Positions 34,746 to 47,626 are shown, counted from the stretch's first letter. The stretch: DNA of 64,000 bases from Lotus japonicus (GCF_012489685.1 NC_080045.1:14285648-14349647); one strand, 5' to 3'. Numbers and translations: made by a program. The notes: generated by a model from the sequence alone, not told the origin.

Positions 34746-35241
34746 CAAACCGATTTATAATCAGCTCGATTCTCAATTTGTTTTAATCACCACCCGATTA
34801 GTTTATTTTTTTATTTAGGACTAATATTTACACATTTAAAATTTTATTATTTATAACAGTTGGCTAACACACAAGTCAAGTAGCTCAAATGAAAGCTTGA
34901 ATAATCATAAATACGTACCTATGAAGTGGAAAAGCAAAGAAGGAGTAAATTTCGGACACAAAGGGTGAGTTCGGAAAGTGGTAGAAAAGAAAAACCGATT
35001 TATAATCAGCTCAATTCTCAATTTGTTTTAATCACCACCCGATTAGTTTATTTTTTTATTTAGGACTAATATTTACACATTTAAAATTTTATTATTTATA
35101 ACAGTTGGCTAACACACAAGTCAAGTAGCTCAAATGAAAGCTTGAATAATCATAAATACGTACCTGTGAAGTGGAAAAGCAAAGAAGGAGTAAATTTCGG
35201 ACACAAAGGGTGAGTTCGGAAAGTGGTAGAAAAGAAAAACC
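34746..35241 (+). repeat. Tandem duplication, 245 bp unit
   Basis: The stretch from AAACCGATTTATAATCAGCT to GGTAGAAAAGAAAAACCG occurs twice at a 245 bp spacing with very few changes (CTCGATTCTC/CTCAATTCTC and CCTATGAAG/CCTGTGAAG). Non-coding. Confidence 0.85.
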
Positions 35242-35589
35242 GTTAGCATTAAATTAGGAGAGTAGAGGAAAATTCGGAGGAAATAAGTAGGAGAAAATAT
35301 CATTTTTCTTAATTGAGTTTATTGATTCATTGATTGTGCACACAATTTGGACCAATGAAAATTAAACAATGTGGACCAATCAGAATATGCCATTTGGAAA
35401 TTCAATAGAAACAACCAATAGAATGAAAACATGTGGATATTAAGTAACAATATGGCCCATTTTGGTGGATGAGCTTTATATATTATGAAGATTAAGATTA
35501 ATAATATAACATAATTTCATTATTTAAAGATAGAGGATCTTATCCAAAGTTTATACTATTAAGATTTTTTATGAAACATGTATTTTTAA

Positions 35590-35995
35590 TTTTTTTTTTA
35601 GAGCAAAAGAGATTTTATTCATTAATAGATGAAAGGGAAAACAACCCACAAAGAAGGGGAAAAACACCAAGACAACCAAAGGAGAGAACAACCACCCAAG
35701 CTAAAAACACAACCAGCCTAGCACCTAAGAAGAAAAATTCTCTTTAAGTACTTCGGCCAACCCTCTAATGGCGTCTTCATCACTACCAGGGAAAGTCATG
35801 CCTGCAAACTGAGCAAGACACCAAGCCTTCTTTGCTCGCGTGAAATAAGGACCCGAAGGAGAAGGAGGATAAGGCGGTGCTGGCACATATGCGATCATCG
35901 GGCTCTCAGATTTACGTGGACGACCCCTAGACCGCCGAGACCCCCCATGTTATATGCCTGCGGCTCATGATAGAGTTCCTCCCACGTGACATGGG
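35590..35995 (-). mobile_element. Retroposed ORF end, probably LINE-related
   Basis: The minus strand holds an open frame ending at 35725: RRSRGRPRKSESP, then PAPPYPPSPSGPYF, RAKKAWCLAQFAGMTFPGSD and EDAIRGLAEVLKENFSS-stop. After the stop come a 3' UTR-like stretch and AATAAAATCTC, then an A tail (plus strand T run at 35600-35608). No upstream part was found. The A tail and 5' truncation point to retroposition. RGRPRK is an AT-hook-like motif. I suspect the end of a LINE ORF1-type protein, but the family is not certain. Confidence 0.5.
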
Positions 35996-36477
35996 GATGA
36001 TTAGCTACACTTCTAATTTACTACTAACTATTGTTTTTTTTTTTTAAATCACGAGTACTAACTATTGTTAGAAATTAAGTCAGTTTAGGCATGTCTTATG
36101 TAACCACATCATATCCTATATATGGAGATTTATAGCTTATAGTACATCAAACCTAATTCACATCTATATCTATATCTATCTATATACTATATAAAAGAAC
36201 AACGTTATCAACAAGCATTAGACACGTGGCATTCCAAGGTTCACTCTCATCCCACTCCCCTCACTGGCTGACAAGTGTCACAGCCACAACAATTCACACA
36301 AATTTATTAATTGCACTGATTTCCCTATAATTTGGTTTTGTTGTCCCCATTAAATGTAATTTTCAAAATCATTTCCTATAAATCAACCTTCTAATTGTTG
36401 ATTTCATCTCAAATTCAAAAGGTGTTTTTGCCATCCTTATTGTGCAAGTTTTTAGTTTCAACCTTCTCATATCAAAA

Positions 36478-36960
36478 GGTATTTTTTCCCACTTTCTATT
36501 CATTTTACCTATTAGATCCGAATTTTTCCCGTTATTCCCACTATCCATTCAATTGAACTGTTAGATCTGAATTTTCTCTGTTAACTAATACTGAGTTTTT
36601 TGCTTTTTCAATTGCAGTTGTTGAATTGACAACAAAAGGTATTTTTTGCACTTTCTATTCAATTGACATGTTAGATCTGAATTTTTTCCAGTTTTCCCAC
36701 TATCCATTCAATTGAACTGTTAGATCTGAATTTTTTTCGTTAACTAATACAGAGTTTTTGGCTTTTTCAATTGCAGTTGTTGAATTGACCACAAAAGGTA
36801 TTTTAGTATGCAAATTTTTATCAATCAACATTCTAATATCAAAAGGTTTTTTTTCCCACTTTCTATTCAATTGACCTGTTAGATCTGCATTTTTTCTGTA
36901 AACTAATACTGTGTTTTTGTCTTTTTCTATTGTAGTTGATGATTACCAACAAAAGGTTTT
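36478..36960 (+). repeat. Degenerate tandem repeats in Helitron 3
   Basis: About three units of roughly 150 bases, each with CAAAAGGTATTTTTT, a CTTTCTATTCAATTGAC part, GTTAGATCTGAATTTTT and GTTAACTAATAC..GAGTTTTT, ending TTGCAGTTGTTGAATTGAC; an imperfect further unit follows. Confidence 0.7.
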
Positions 36961-38080
36961 GAAAGTTGTCAAGAAGGAGAAATAAGCTTTTGAAAGTTGT
37001 CAAGAAGGAGAAGATATGAGGAAATTATGTTCCTGTTTTTTTATGTGGATTTCGTTTTGACCATACGTGGTCTAGATTTAATTTTCTTTGTTGACCTATA
37101 TCATTATCGTTGTTTTGAAGTCTGCTGACCATACGTGGTCTAAACTCAATATCCGTTTTTCTTGGTCTAATTGCCTATTTTGATGTCTTTGCCTGACAAT
37201 TAGTTCTTTCAATAAATTATTCGGATTATGGAATTCGCAAGTACTTCTGAGTTCGATTTCAATTTACTATGTTTGATGAAGAATACCTTCCAAAAAACAT
37301 CATATTTAAATTAGTGTTCAATATATAAAAATCATTTACGAAAACCATTTTTAAAAAATATTGCAAATTTAATCATCCAATTGGGTGAGTTTGATTTGAA
37401 GGAGAAAATTAAAGTTGAGTAAATGCATTTCCTTTCTTAAAAAAAAACTCAAAAAAAAAAGGTTTTAATATTGTAAAACTAAATTGATAGCTTAAAATCC
37501 ACAAATTAAGGACCTAATGGGTATATATTCTCCTTACATAATTAATTATTATTCTTTATTACCGAATAAATATAAAAAAGGAAATGATGATCTATATCAG
37601 GTTCAAATTGGGAATTTAGTTAATACATTATGTTTTCTTGCATTGATTTAAAAAAGGAAAATGATTGATTATTCCTTGCCTAAATCAACTTTAAATCAGG
37701 GGAAAAACTTTGAGCATTAATGTTTGATTGATTCCAAGTTCAAAATAAAAGAATTTCGTTATTCAATGTGAGATTTTTGATAAAAAAAATCAGTATTTCC
37801 TTAATGAGACACAAATTTTCATTTTTTTATATTTTATAAAAAAAATTGAATTAACGCATTTTTTTATTCAAAATCAAATATCACTATTATTTGTTTCACG
37901 TTAAAAACAAATCGGAAAAATTCTATATCAGAGCTTCACTAAGGAAAATCAATGTGTCAAGTTAAAAAAAAGTTTTATACATGAGTATGACATTAAATAT
38001 ATACACTTAATATTTTTTTAACAACATATTGAGTGTTGGGTTAAAATCTACACTATTAACTTAAATAAGGAAATTAAATT

Positions 38081-39651
38081 AAGGGTCAATCATCTACTTG
38101 GTCCCTGTCTTTGTCTCACCGTCTGAAATTAGTCCCTCCCCGGAAAATTTGCAAATCTGGGTCCTCTCGTTTGCAATAAGTCTGGAGCAGGTCCTAGTGA
38201 TGACTTGGATCGCTGACTGGGATAAAAATGCTTACGTAGATTTTAAAAATAAATAAAAATTAAAAATTAAATTAAATTAAATTAAATTAAAAAAACCAAA
38301 TTAATTAATTACAATTAAACTTTTTTTTAGCAAGTATGAATTATCTGGATTAATTCGTAGTCAAACTTTCAAGTCATATCATTGTACCAAATGGAAGTCC
38401 AAGGTTCTTTACACAGATCAAATTCTTTTTTGAACGAACACAGATCAAATTCTGATATCAAGGGATTAGGATCTTCATCCTCATCCATCTTACTTTTACT
38501 TTTAGCATTTTCTTTGCCTTTCAAACCAGTGCTCAATAAATTTGTCCACCAGATTTCTCCACCTGCAACCTCAACCCCACCCCCAACCTGCAACCTCACC
38601 ATCACCCCAACCCCCAACCCAACCTAACCCAAACCCCAAACCCCCACCCCCAACCGCAACCTCAATCCAACGATTAAAACCCCAAAACATGAGCTCCAAG
38701 ACCCAACAACAGCCAAGTCACCTTCAACCTCAGAGCCAGCGATCCACCCTAGCCTCCAATCTCAATCCATAAAAACTCAAACCAGAAAACACTGATTGAA
38801 GCCAGAAGAAGAAGAAAAATCAAGAATCGTAGGGAAGAAGGGTAGACCTGGTGCTCAATCTATGAATCCCCTCACCGTTTCAGCCATGGAAGAGAAGAGG
38901 CAGGGATCGAGAAAGAGATCACCTCTATTCATCCTTTTCCAGATTTGGGTTCATCACCACCCAAACCTAGCCGCGAACGTCAGTCAACCTCAGCCACCAC
39001 GCCTAGCCACCACCAACACCACCCAAACCTAGCCACCAAGCCACCACAACCCAGAAACTTGTAATTGGAGCCAGAAAGAAAAAGGGGAGAAAGAGAGATC
39101 CGCAGAGAAGGTGTGTGGAGGAAGAAAGGAAGATACAAAGGTTGAAGGGATGAAGATGATGAGATGGAGAAGATGAAGATGATGAACAAGGAGATGTGGA
39201 TTTGAGTTTTTATGTGTTTAACGTTTTTAACTTCACCATGGATTTTTTTGATAAGCAGATTAGGGTTAGATAGTTAATAGGTTTAATTTTAGTTAATTGG
39301 ATTAATAAATCTTGTTTAATTTTAGGTTTAATTTGTTTAGGGAAGATTGTTGTGATTTTTATTTTTTACTTAATAAGTTTAATATCAATTAATTAATTTG
39401 GTGTAATTTGAGTTTTTAATTTATTTAATTTTCTGACTTGTATTTTATTTTTTTATTTATTTTTAAAATCCACGTAAGTATTTTCATCTCAGTCAGCGAT
39501 CCAAGTCATCACTCGCCGGAGCTCCGTCCTCCGGCGAGGACCTGCTCCAGACTTATTGCAAATGAGAGGACCTAGATTTGCAAATTTTCCGGGGAGGGAC
39601 TAATTTCAGACGGCAAGACAAAGACAGGGACCAAGTAGACGATTAACCCTT
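38081..39651. mobile_element. Long-TIR MULE-like element
   Basis: Inverted ends AAGGGTCAATCATCTACTTGG and AAGGGTTAATCGTCTACTTGG, similarity continuing about 180 bases (GTCCCTGTCTTTGTC, TCCGGCGAGGACC). Flanks are AAATTAAAT at 38071-38079 and 39652-39660, a 9 bp TSD that is again low complexity. The interior has a C-rich repeat-like region (ACCCCAACCCCCAACC, 38570-38660) and an A/G-rich region (38795-39190). No transposase. Confidence 0.65.
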
Positions 39652-42044
39652 AAATTAAATAAGAAAATTAAATTAAATGAGAAATATTGAGTTTTTCATT
39701 TTAATTTTGAAAAATAAAATGCATTTACTTAACTTTAATTTTTTCAGAGTCACCAAATTTTGATAATCAAATTTGAAATGTTTTTAAAAAATGGTAGTAT
39801 TCTTAACGTAATTAATCATTGCCCATTCAATAAACATAATCACCTTAATTATCATTTAATATTAATTGGTTAATTTTTTTTTTAATATTTATTTTTGATT
39901 TAATTAAGGAAATTAAAATAAATAAGGAAATTAAAATAAATGAGGAAATTAAAATAAATAAATAAATAAAATTAAATGAGGAAATTAAACAAAATAAGGA
40001 AATAAAATAAAACTAAATAAGGAAATTAAATTAAATATGGAAATTTAATTTACTTTTTTTAATAAGGAAATTAAAATTAATAAGGAAATTAAATTAAATA
40101 CGGAAATAATTATAAATTTGCGATTTTTAATTATAAATTTTTATTTATTATTTGATATTACTTTGGATGTTTTCAATTAACCTTCCTTTACTGTGTATAT
40201 ACAAAAAAATCCGCCTATAATGTGTTTAGTATATGTTTTCATAAATTGGGAAAAAACACCTAAATTAAAAATGGGTGGAACCCATAGATCAAGGAAAAAA
40301 TATTTACTTTCAATATGTTCTCTTCAATAAAAAATGTGTGAACGTTCAATATTAACTTAATCATTTACTATATTCAATGTATATAAATTTTAAAAATATA
40401 AACGACAATTATATGCATTAATATCGTTGACTGATTTGTTAAAAATCATGATACAAATTACATTTGCTGCATCAATTACAAACATTTAATTGTTTAAGTA
40501 TTGCTTATTTTTGCCTTAGTTAAGTGTAATAACCATAATAAGGCATATATAAGCCGAAATCATATAATGCATAAAAAAGTATGAATCACTTGATTTTAAT
40601 GCTTGACTTTTTTTATACAATTAATTTATAAAAATTAATTCATATCATAATTTTGCCAAAATTACTTTAATGCATTAATGAAATGATTATACCTTATTGG
40701 GCGGCAACATTATTTTTAAATGTTGTAATTAGCCAAAATCTGCGTAAAAAGTCATTTTCACCTATATTTAAATATGAATGTAACTAATTCATTTAATATA
40801 ATTTGTAATTAATGCATTTAAGAAAACCGTTTTCACATAATGTTAATTTGTATCATGTTTTCTAAAAATTCACTCAACGTAATTAATTTATTAAATTTCG
40901 TATGAAATAAAATTACATTAAATGTTGGTGGTCAGTACCTTTAAACTCTTTTGTCCAATTACAATAAATAAATCAAAATGGTGGTGGTTAATGCATCTAA
41001 CCTATTTTATGTATAAAGAGAATTTTTAGCAAAATATCATGTGATTTTTAATTTATTTCCATTTAAAAAAAAAGAAACGGTTGTACGTACCACTTTTTTT
41101 TTAACTATGTACCTATATTGATTATGGAGAATTGATTTTCGTGGTAATGAATAAAACTGTTTTAATTCCCCATATTGTTGTTTTTTGACTTTTTAGTCAT
41201 TTAAATTTAAACTAAGAGCCATAAAATTGAAGGAATGAAAATCAGCAAAAAGTCTTCCTCAAATTTGACTTCTGCCATGACTCTTACAAATTTATAAAAC
41301 CGGAATTATTCAAAGGAATTGATTTAATTTATTTTGATTAGATCTGTCTTAATTCTCCAAAATAAACAATATTTAACATTTTGTTTTTGCAAGGCATTCC
41401 ATAAAAACTTGGATTTATTTTATTGTTCATGTGTTGACATTGGTGGGTTATACAACGTTTATTATTTAACATTTTTAAGTTAATTGGTCTATTCACATAC
41501 ATATTTGAACATATTCTCTGTTATACAACTATTCTACATATATATCTACACAATAAACTTAATCGCCGTGCAACGCACGGGGTAAAAACGCTAGTACTTA
41601 TAAAAAGAAAATCATTATCCACAAGAAATTAACACATGACATTCCAAGATTGAGTTTCCTCCCACCCCTCTCTCTGGCTGACAAGTGTTACAACCAGAGA
41701 GACTTTCACAAATTAATTATACAAACTGATTTTCCTATAATTTTGATTCTTTGTCCCCTATTAAATGCAAAAATTATAAAGGAGCCATGAGCCTCTCCAT
41801 AATAGAATTCATGCACATCCCATTATAAAGGAGCTGCCGAACCAACCAAAAGCCCACAACGATGAAACAATTAAAAGGCTCATAATTGGAAAATAAAATG
41901 AAAAATTGTGGCTGAGTGGGAATAGATCAATGCATTTACAACGTATGCCTTCAATTTCGCAAACGAACATATTAGCAAAACTAATCACATTTTTCTGAAA
42001 AGAATTGGAAGATAAGTAATTAAATACAGAGACTTAATTTGGAG

Positions 42045-43190
42045 TGCTTATTTCTATGTTTTAATAAATTCAGTTGGCATAAATTTTCATTTTTTTAATT
42101 ATTTTATAAAAAATTGAATTAAAGCATTTTTTTTCCAAAATCTGATCCCTGCTTGATTTTTACAAATTAAAAAAAAAAAGGGAAAAATTCTTAAAAAAAT
42201 AGCTTCAAACAGGAAAATCAATGTGTTAATGTTAAAAAAAATAAATTGGTACAAAATATCACGTTAAACAAATTTAGTGTTTATTTCTATGTTTTAATAA
42301 ATTGATTTGGCATAGATTTTCATTTTTTTTAATATTTAATATAAAAATTGAATTAAAGCATTTTTTTGTCAAAATCTGATCTCTACTTGATTGCTTGATT
42401 TGTTTCAAATTTAAAAAAAAAAAACGGGAGGGTGTTTTAAAAATAGATATTCACTCAGGAAATTATAAATGCTCTTAATTGAATATTTTAATAAAAACTA
42501 AAAATGAAATAATTAAGGTCAATATTTAAGGAAAAATTAATACGACCAGGAAATAATATTGTTGTTTCAAATCTTTCAGTAATAATATTAATTTAGAAAC
42601 AATTTTGAAAAAGGAATTAATTAAGGAAATTAGAGTAAATGAGTTTTGTATGGAGTGTTTAGTTCTATGTTTTAATAAATTCAGTGGGCATAAATTTTCG
42701 TTTTTTTAAGATTTTATAAAAAACTTGAATTAAAGCATTTTTTTTTTCAAAATTTGATCACTGCTTTATTTGTTTCAAATTAAAAAAAAAAAACGGAAAA
42801 ATTCTAAAAACTATATAGCTTCAATTTGGAAAATCAATGTGTTAAAGTTAAAAAAAATAAATTGGTACAAAATGTCACGTTAAACACATTTAGTGTTTAT
42901 TTCTATGTTTTAATAAATTGATTTGGCATAAATTTTCGTTTTTTTTAATATCTATTATAAAAATTGAATTAAAGCATTTTTTTGTCAAAATCTGATCTCT
43001 GCTTGATTTGTTTCAAATTTTAAAAAAAACCGGAAGGGTGTTTTAAAAATAGATATTTTCTCAGGAAATTATAAATGCTCTTAATTGTATATTTTAATAA
43101 AAACTAAAAATGAAATAATCAAGGTCAATATTTAAGGAAAAATTAATACCTATAGGAAATAATATTGTTGTTTCAAATCTTTCATTAGTG
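42045..43190 (+). repeat. Two-copy segmental repeat, about 610 bp
   Basis: 42045-42590 and 42655-43190 are diverged copies. Each begins with a unit around CTATGTTTTAATAAATTCAG, then has a second related unit (CTATGTTTTAATAAATTGAT), and ends GGAAATAATATTGTTGTTTC. So the block arose by at least two rounds of duplication. Non-coding, within Helitron 4. Confidence 0.75.
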
Positions 43191-43310
43191 TGACATAATT
43201 TACTCCATAATTAAAGTTTTATTAGGTTTTTTTTGGAAACAAATAAAAGCTAATACGTTTGGAATCAATTACGTAAGGACCTAGAAATTTCATCCCAAAA
43301 AATATATATA

Positions 43311-45371
43311 ATGCACGGTGGTAAGCATCAGTCTGCATTCACCTACTTCATGGAACTAAGCAAGAAGGGAGGTTCTGGTGAGGCCAGGGCAAAGAGAAAG
43401 GCAATATTATCAAATAGAAGAAATTGTGGTATCTCATCAAGTTCATCCAACCCCAATTGTTCTACCTTAGATATCAATACTCAAGCTCTACACACACCTG
43501 CTACAATTTCAAGAAAATCATTCTCAACTCCTGCAAAGAGCTCTTCAAAAAATCAGTCCCAACAAGTTATCAATAGCAGTGCAAAAAAACCCATGGCTAA
43601 AGCACGCCAGCCCCTTTCAAACGATGAAAATTCTCCAATCATTGGTAATGTATATGGTTTTTTGTTTTGTTTTTTAGAGTGGTTATAATCGCTATCTTTG
43701 GTATACATTCCAGTGTGAATCATTTAATTTTATAATTTTTTGTTGTAGGATCCAGCATTATTGACAAAACTCCATTAGGGTATTCATCTATAGCAGTGCC
43801 CCCTATTAGTGGAAAATTCCAACTACAGTACCACATTTACTTCAAAAGAAGCCAGAGCAAAGAGAAAATATGTTCTCTCGCAGCATAAAGGGGGTAATAA
43901 ATCTGCAAGGCCGATTCAGACTGAGGGCAATATTAATGAGGATCTGTCTAATCATGAATGTTTGAGTATTTGAGTCAAGTGATTGAAACAAGTCAAGTAA
44001 CTGAAATGAGCAATAATGTTGTCCCCGTAAATTCAATAACTAGTGACGGAACACTAAGCAGCGATGATGATATGTCAGGTTATTTTAAATATCTTTTCCT
44101 TTAGCATTCCATATTTTTCCCAATATCTACCTTGGTTATTATTTTGGTTTATATACCATTATAACTCTTATATTTAACCTTTGGTTGCATGACATAAAAT
44201 GCAGATGCAGAAAACGCTGAATCTGAAGACAATGACCCAATAGAAGAGCCCATCCCAGAGATCCCTCCAAACATTATTGTTTTGCTTAAAAAGGCTGAAG
44301 ATACAAGTTCACTATTTCATTTATTTAAATTTATTTATTTGAAAAAGGTTTTAATATATAATTGTATTTATAATTTATTAAAAACACATTTTAAACAATT
44401 TGCAGAAATACTTGACTTGGGTGATCCTACGTCTATTTGTTTCTATTGTAATGCTCTAATGTGACATGATGAGAAAACTGGGAAAATAAAATCCTCCGGA
44501 CAAGCTGCATTTTCATTGTGTTATTTAAAAGGAAAAGTTACCCTTCCTTATCTACGCAACCCGCCATCTTTATTACTAGATTTATGGACAAACAAAGATC
44601 CTAGAGCTAAGAATTTTAAGGAAAATATCAGAGCATATAACAGCATGTTCGCATTTACCTCTATGGGTGGTAAGGTTCAAACTTCTATTAATGACGGAGG
44701 CGGGCCTCCACAATTTGTCCTATGCGGTCAAAACTATCATCGAATAGGAAGCTTAATTCTGCAAGTAGGTCAACCCCCAAAATTTGCTCAATTGTATATA
44801 TATGATACACAGAACGAAACAAAAAATCGGATGAAAATTCTTAGGTAACACAAAATTTTAATATTATACGTATTGTCATTAGATATTACGCCATGTATAT
44901 CTTTATTTATAATTATTTAATCTTTTTTTAAAACATTGTGCAGCTCTAACGGTGCTAGAAAATGGCTTGATAATTCATTGGTTGAGGATTTAAAAAACTT
45001 GATTGATCAGACCAATGTGCTTGCTAGAGTTTTTCGGCAGGTTCGTGATCATCTATCTTCTGATGATACTTCTCAACTCTCTGTGCGTCTTTTTCGAGCA
45101 AGGGGAAAGGATCCAAGAACCTATAATATGCCTACGACTGATGAGGTTGCAGCTTTGATCGTTGGTGACTTTGATGATATGCAATTTGGTAGGGATGTTG
45201 TTGTTAAATTGAGAGATGGTTTCTTGACAAAAATCCACGAGACGCATACTGCATTCATCCCACTGCAGTATCTTTTACTTTTTCCTTATGGAGAAGATGG
45301 ATTTCGTGAGGACATTCCTATTAGTGAACTATTCAGGAACATGGGTACTTATAAAAGACACACTGTTTCTT
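43311..45371 (+). pseudogene. Helitron Rep N-terminal region relic
   Basis: Plus-strand pieces in order: GSGEARAKRKAILSNRRN (43374-), DAENAESEDNDPIEEPIPEI (about 44206-), ILDLGDPTSICFYCNAL-stop, then SSGQAAFSLCYLKGKVTLP, SFYNTTS-like helicase N-domain text (YNSMFAFTSMGGKVQTSIN) and HRIGSLILQVGQPPKFAQLY. After a gap come WLDNSLVEDLKNLIDQTNVL, VAALIVGDFDDM and PLQYLLLFPYGEDGF. These are the amino-terminal part of plant Helitron Rep-helicases, including degenerate Cys motifs. Stops and frame changes (for example at 44462 and in 44849-44935) may partly be introns but include true breaks. The HUH Rep domain that should follow is missing. Confidence 0.72.
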
Positions 45372-46497
45372 TGAGGCACCTATGTTGAACAAACATTACT
45401 TTGAAGCTTTAGATAGATCTCTAAATGACATTATGAAGACTAGATCTACTTATGGTTATGACATTCCATTCGAAGGGAAAGTTGTGGTACTAGGATGCGA
45501 CTTTAGACAAATACTCCCAGTTATTTCCAAAGGAAGTCGTTCGGAGATTGTGGGTTCTGCTATCAATTCTTCATATCTATGGAAGCATTGCAAGGTAATG
45601 AAATTGGCTGTTAATATGAGATTGCAAAATGCTAACTCATCTTCTTCATCAGCAGAAATAAAAGAGTTTGCTGATTGGTTGCTTCAAGTGAGAGACAGAA
45701 CAGTTACAACCATTGATGAAGCCGAATCACTCATTGAGATTCCTCTAGATCTTCTTATTGAACCGTGTAAGGATCCCTTACTTGAAATAGTAAATTTTTC
45801 ATATCCGAAACTTTTGTTTAATTTGGAAAAAAATTATTTCTTCTAAGAAAGAGCAATCCTTGCACCAACACTTGAAAGTGTAGAGGAAATCAACAACTTT
45901 ATGTTAGCTATGATTCTTGGTGAGGAAACAGAGTATTTGAGTTGTGATACTCCATGCAAGTCCGATGAAGATTCGGGTGTCAATGCGGAATGGTTTACAT
46001 CTGAAATCTTAAATGATTACAAATGTTCCGGAATTCCAAACCATCAAATTAAACTAAAAGTCGGTGTCCCTATCATGCTCATTCGAAACATTGACCAAGC
46101 TGCAGGGTTGTGTAATGACACTCGAATGATAGTCAACGCTTTGACTAAATATATAATTGTTGCTACTATTCTAAACGAAACACGATGGGAGAAACAACCT
46201 TTATTCCAAGGATGAACTTAACTCCATCTAATGCTGACATTCCATTCAAATTCCAGCGCAGACAATTCCCTGTTACTTTATGTTTTGCAATGACTATAAA
46301 TAAAAGTTAGGGACAATCTTCAACTCATGTTGGACTGTATTTGCCAAGGTCTGTCTTTACTCATGGACAATTATATGTTGCACTATCAAGAGTTAAATCT
46401 AGAAAATGTTTGAAGATACTAATCCTAGATGACCAAGGAGTAGTTTCTAACACTACCCGCAACGTTGTCTATCAAGAATTCTTTGAAAATATTTGAT
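45372..46497 (+). pseudogene. Helitron PIF1 helicase relic
   Basis: The sequence jumps directly to FEAPMLNKHYFEALDRSLND, the Walker B region of the PIF1-type helicase. It continues GCDFRQILPVISKGSRSEIV, LAVNMRLQNANS, then a stop at 45844, LAPTLESVEEINNFM, LKVGVPIMLIRNIDQAAGLC, a stop at about 46213, [12 protein letters not shown] text, a TAG inside KNKS-stop-GQS (about 46307), LYLPRSVFTHGQLYVALSRV and NVVYQEFFENI-stop. Walker A is absent, because the deletion at about 45372 removed it with the Rep domain. The join is out of frame with the preceding piece. Confidence 0.75.
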
Positions 46498-46647
46498 ATG
46501 TAAGTACTGTTTTTTACTACAATTTTGTTGGGTTTATATTTTTTTAAATACCAAATCTGATATGTCTTTGTTTTAATTGTTGACAGTATAAATAAATGTC
46601 AAGCAGCTTATTGGTCATCTAACTTGAAGGATAATTCCGTTGCTATA

Positions 46648-46929
46648 TGTTCTAGCAATGAACATTGAAGAAAGGTATAGTACCTAGAGAGTGGAGAATT
46701 GTGCTAGAGAGAGAATGAGAATGAGAGAGAGAATGCTGAATTTCATGTATCATTCCATCAAATGAGCCAAAGTCCCTTACAATTGGTCACCCCCTCCTAT
46801 TTATAGAGTTCGGGCACTATCTCTTGGGCCAATTGGGCCTCCGAAGCCAAGGCCCATCTTAAGGTTAGGGCCCCGCCTCGGGGCGGGCTATTTGCTAGGC
46901 GTTGCCCCCCTAGGGGCTCGCTCAGTCCA
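46648..46929 (-). repeat. 3' LTR of Tat element
   Basis: TGTTCTAGCAATGAACATTG to CAGTCCA on the plus strand; TATAAATA box on the minus strand at 46798-46805. Inward of it the plus strand repeats CTAGTCCAC, which blurs the junction. Confidence 0.9.
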
Positions 46930-47618
46930 CTAGTCCACAAGACACCGAGCTCGAAGTATGAGAGCTAAGTGTGTCTTTTAAATGCCTTTACATATGCCCT
47001 ATAATACACTGGGATTTGAGCTGCCAACATGGCTTGAGAAAAGAGAAGCAAACTACGTTGCCAACATGGCGTGAGCAAAAGGAAACTAGCATCTTTAGTC
47101 ATCCAGTCCACTGAATTGGCGAGCAACTTGAGCCGACAAGTCCACAAGTCTACAAGCGGCGAGCAACCCGAGCCGGCAAGTCCACAAGTCCACAAGCGGC
47201 GAGAGCGATCGCTCCGTACTGGCGGTCAGCTGGAACAGGTGCATGATCGTCCGCCGGCGGGAAAGGTGGCAAGCATTGGTCACGTGCCGATCACCCAAAC
47301 GTTGATGGTATCACCTATCGGGCGATGATGTTTGGCTATTACAGTGGCGAGGCCTTTCGCGCTTTCCCCTATTTCAAAAACCCTTCGAATCCTCAACTGC
47401 CCCACGTGATGCGTCAGTTACATCAATTTCCCTCTTTCTCCGGAAACGTCACTCCACTTTTCATAACCGTCCCATCTTGCGCAGTAACTCCCCATTACAT
47501 CCCATCATGCGCAATAACTCCCCATTACACGCAACCCATTTCCCCAAAAAACCATCATGACTCCCAACCTTCCACACGCGTCCAACACGCGTCACTCTTC
47601 TGGCCCTTCCCCCTTCCC
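46930..47618. other. Tat 3' untranslated region
   Basis: Non-coding stretch between the 3' LTR and the antisense gene, shared with the deleted element at 26058-26640. It includes a 46 bp tandem duplication at about 47115-47205 (GGCGAGCAAC..GAGCCG(A/G)CAAGTCC) that the deleted copy lacks. Open frames here are not supported. Confidence 0.6.
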
Positions 47619-47626
47619 TATAAAAA
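47619..47626 (+). promoter_or_regulatory. TATA box of the antisense gene
   Basis: TATAAAAA in CCCTTCCCTATAAAAACCC, about 215 bases before the ATG at 47842, giving a leader of roughly 190 bases if transcription starts 25-30 bases downstream. It lies on the strand opposite to gag-pol. Confidence 0.6.

Larger units (their letters stand above)
36179..41594 (+). mobile_element. Helitron 3, non-autonomous
   Basis: 5416 bp. The 5' end is TCTATATACTATATAAAAG at 36179, preceded by A. The 3' end has the hairpin CCGTGCAACGCACGG (about 41566-41580), then GGTAAAAACG and CTAG at 41591-41594, followed by T. It has no Rep or helicase frames. Inside are internal tandem repeats (36478-36960) and a long-TIR element (38081-39651); otherwise it is very AT-rich spacer (39.7-41.5 kb) with nothing recognised. 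It inserted at A|T four bases inside Helitron 4. Confidence 0.75.
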
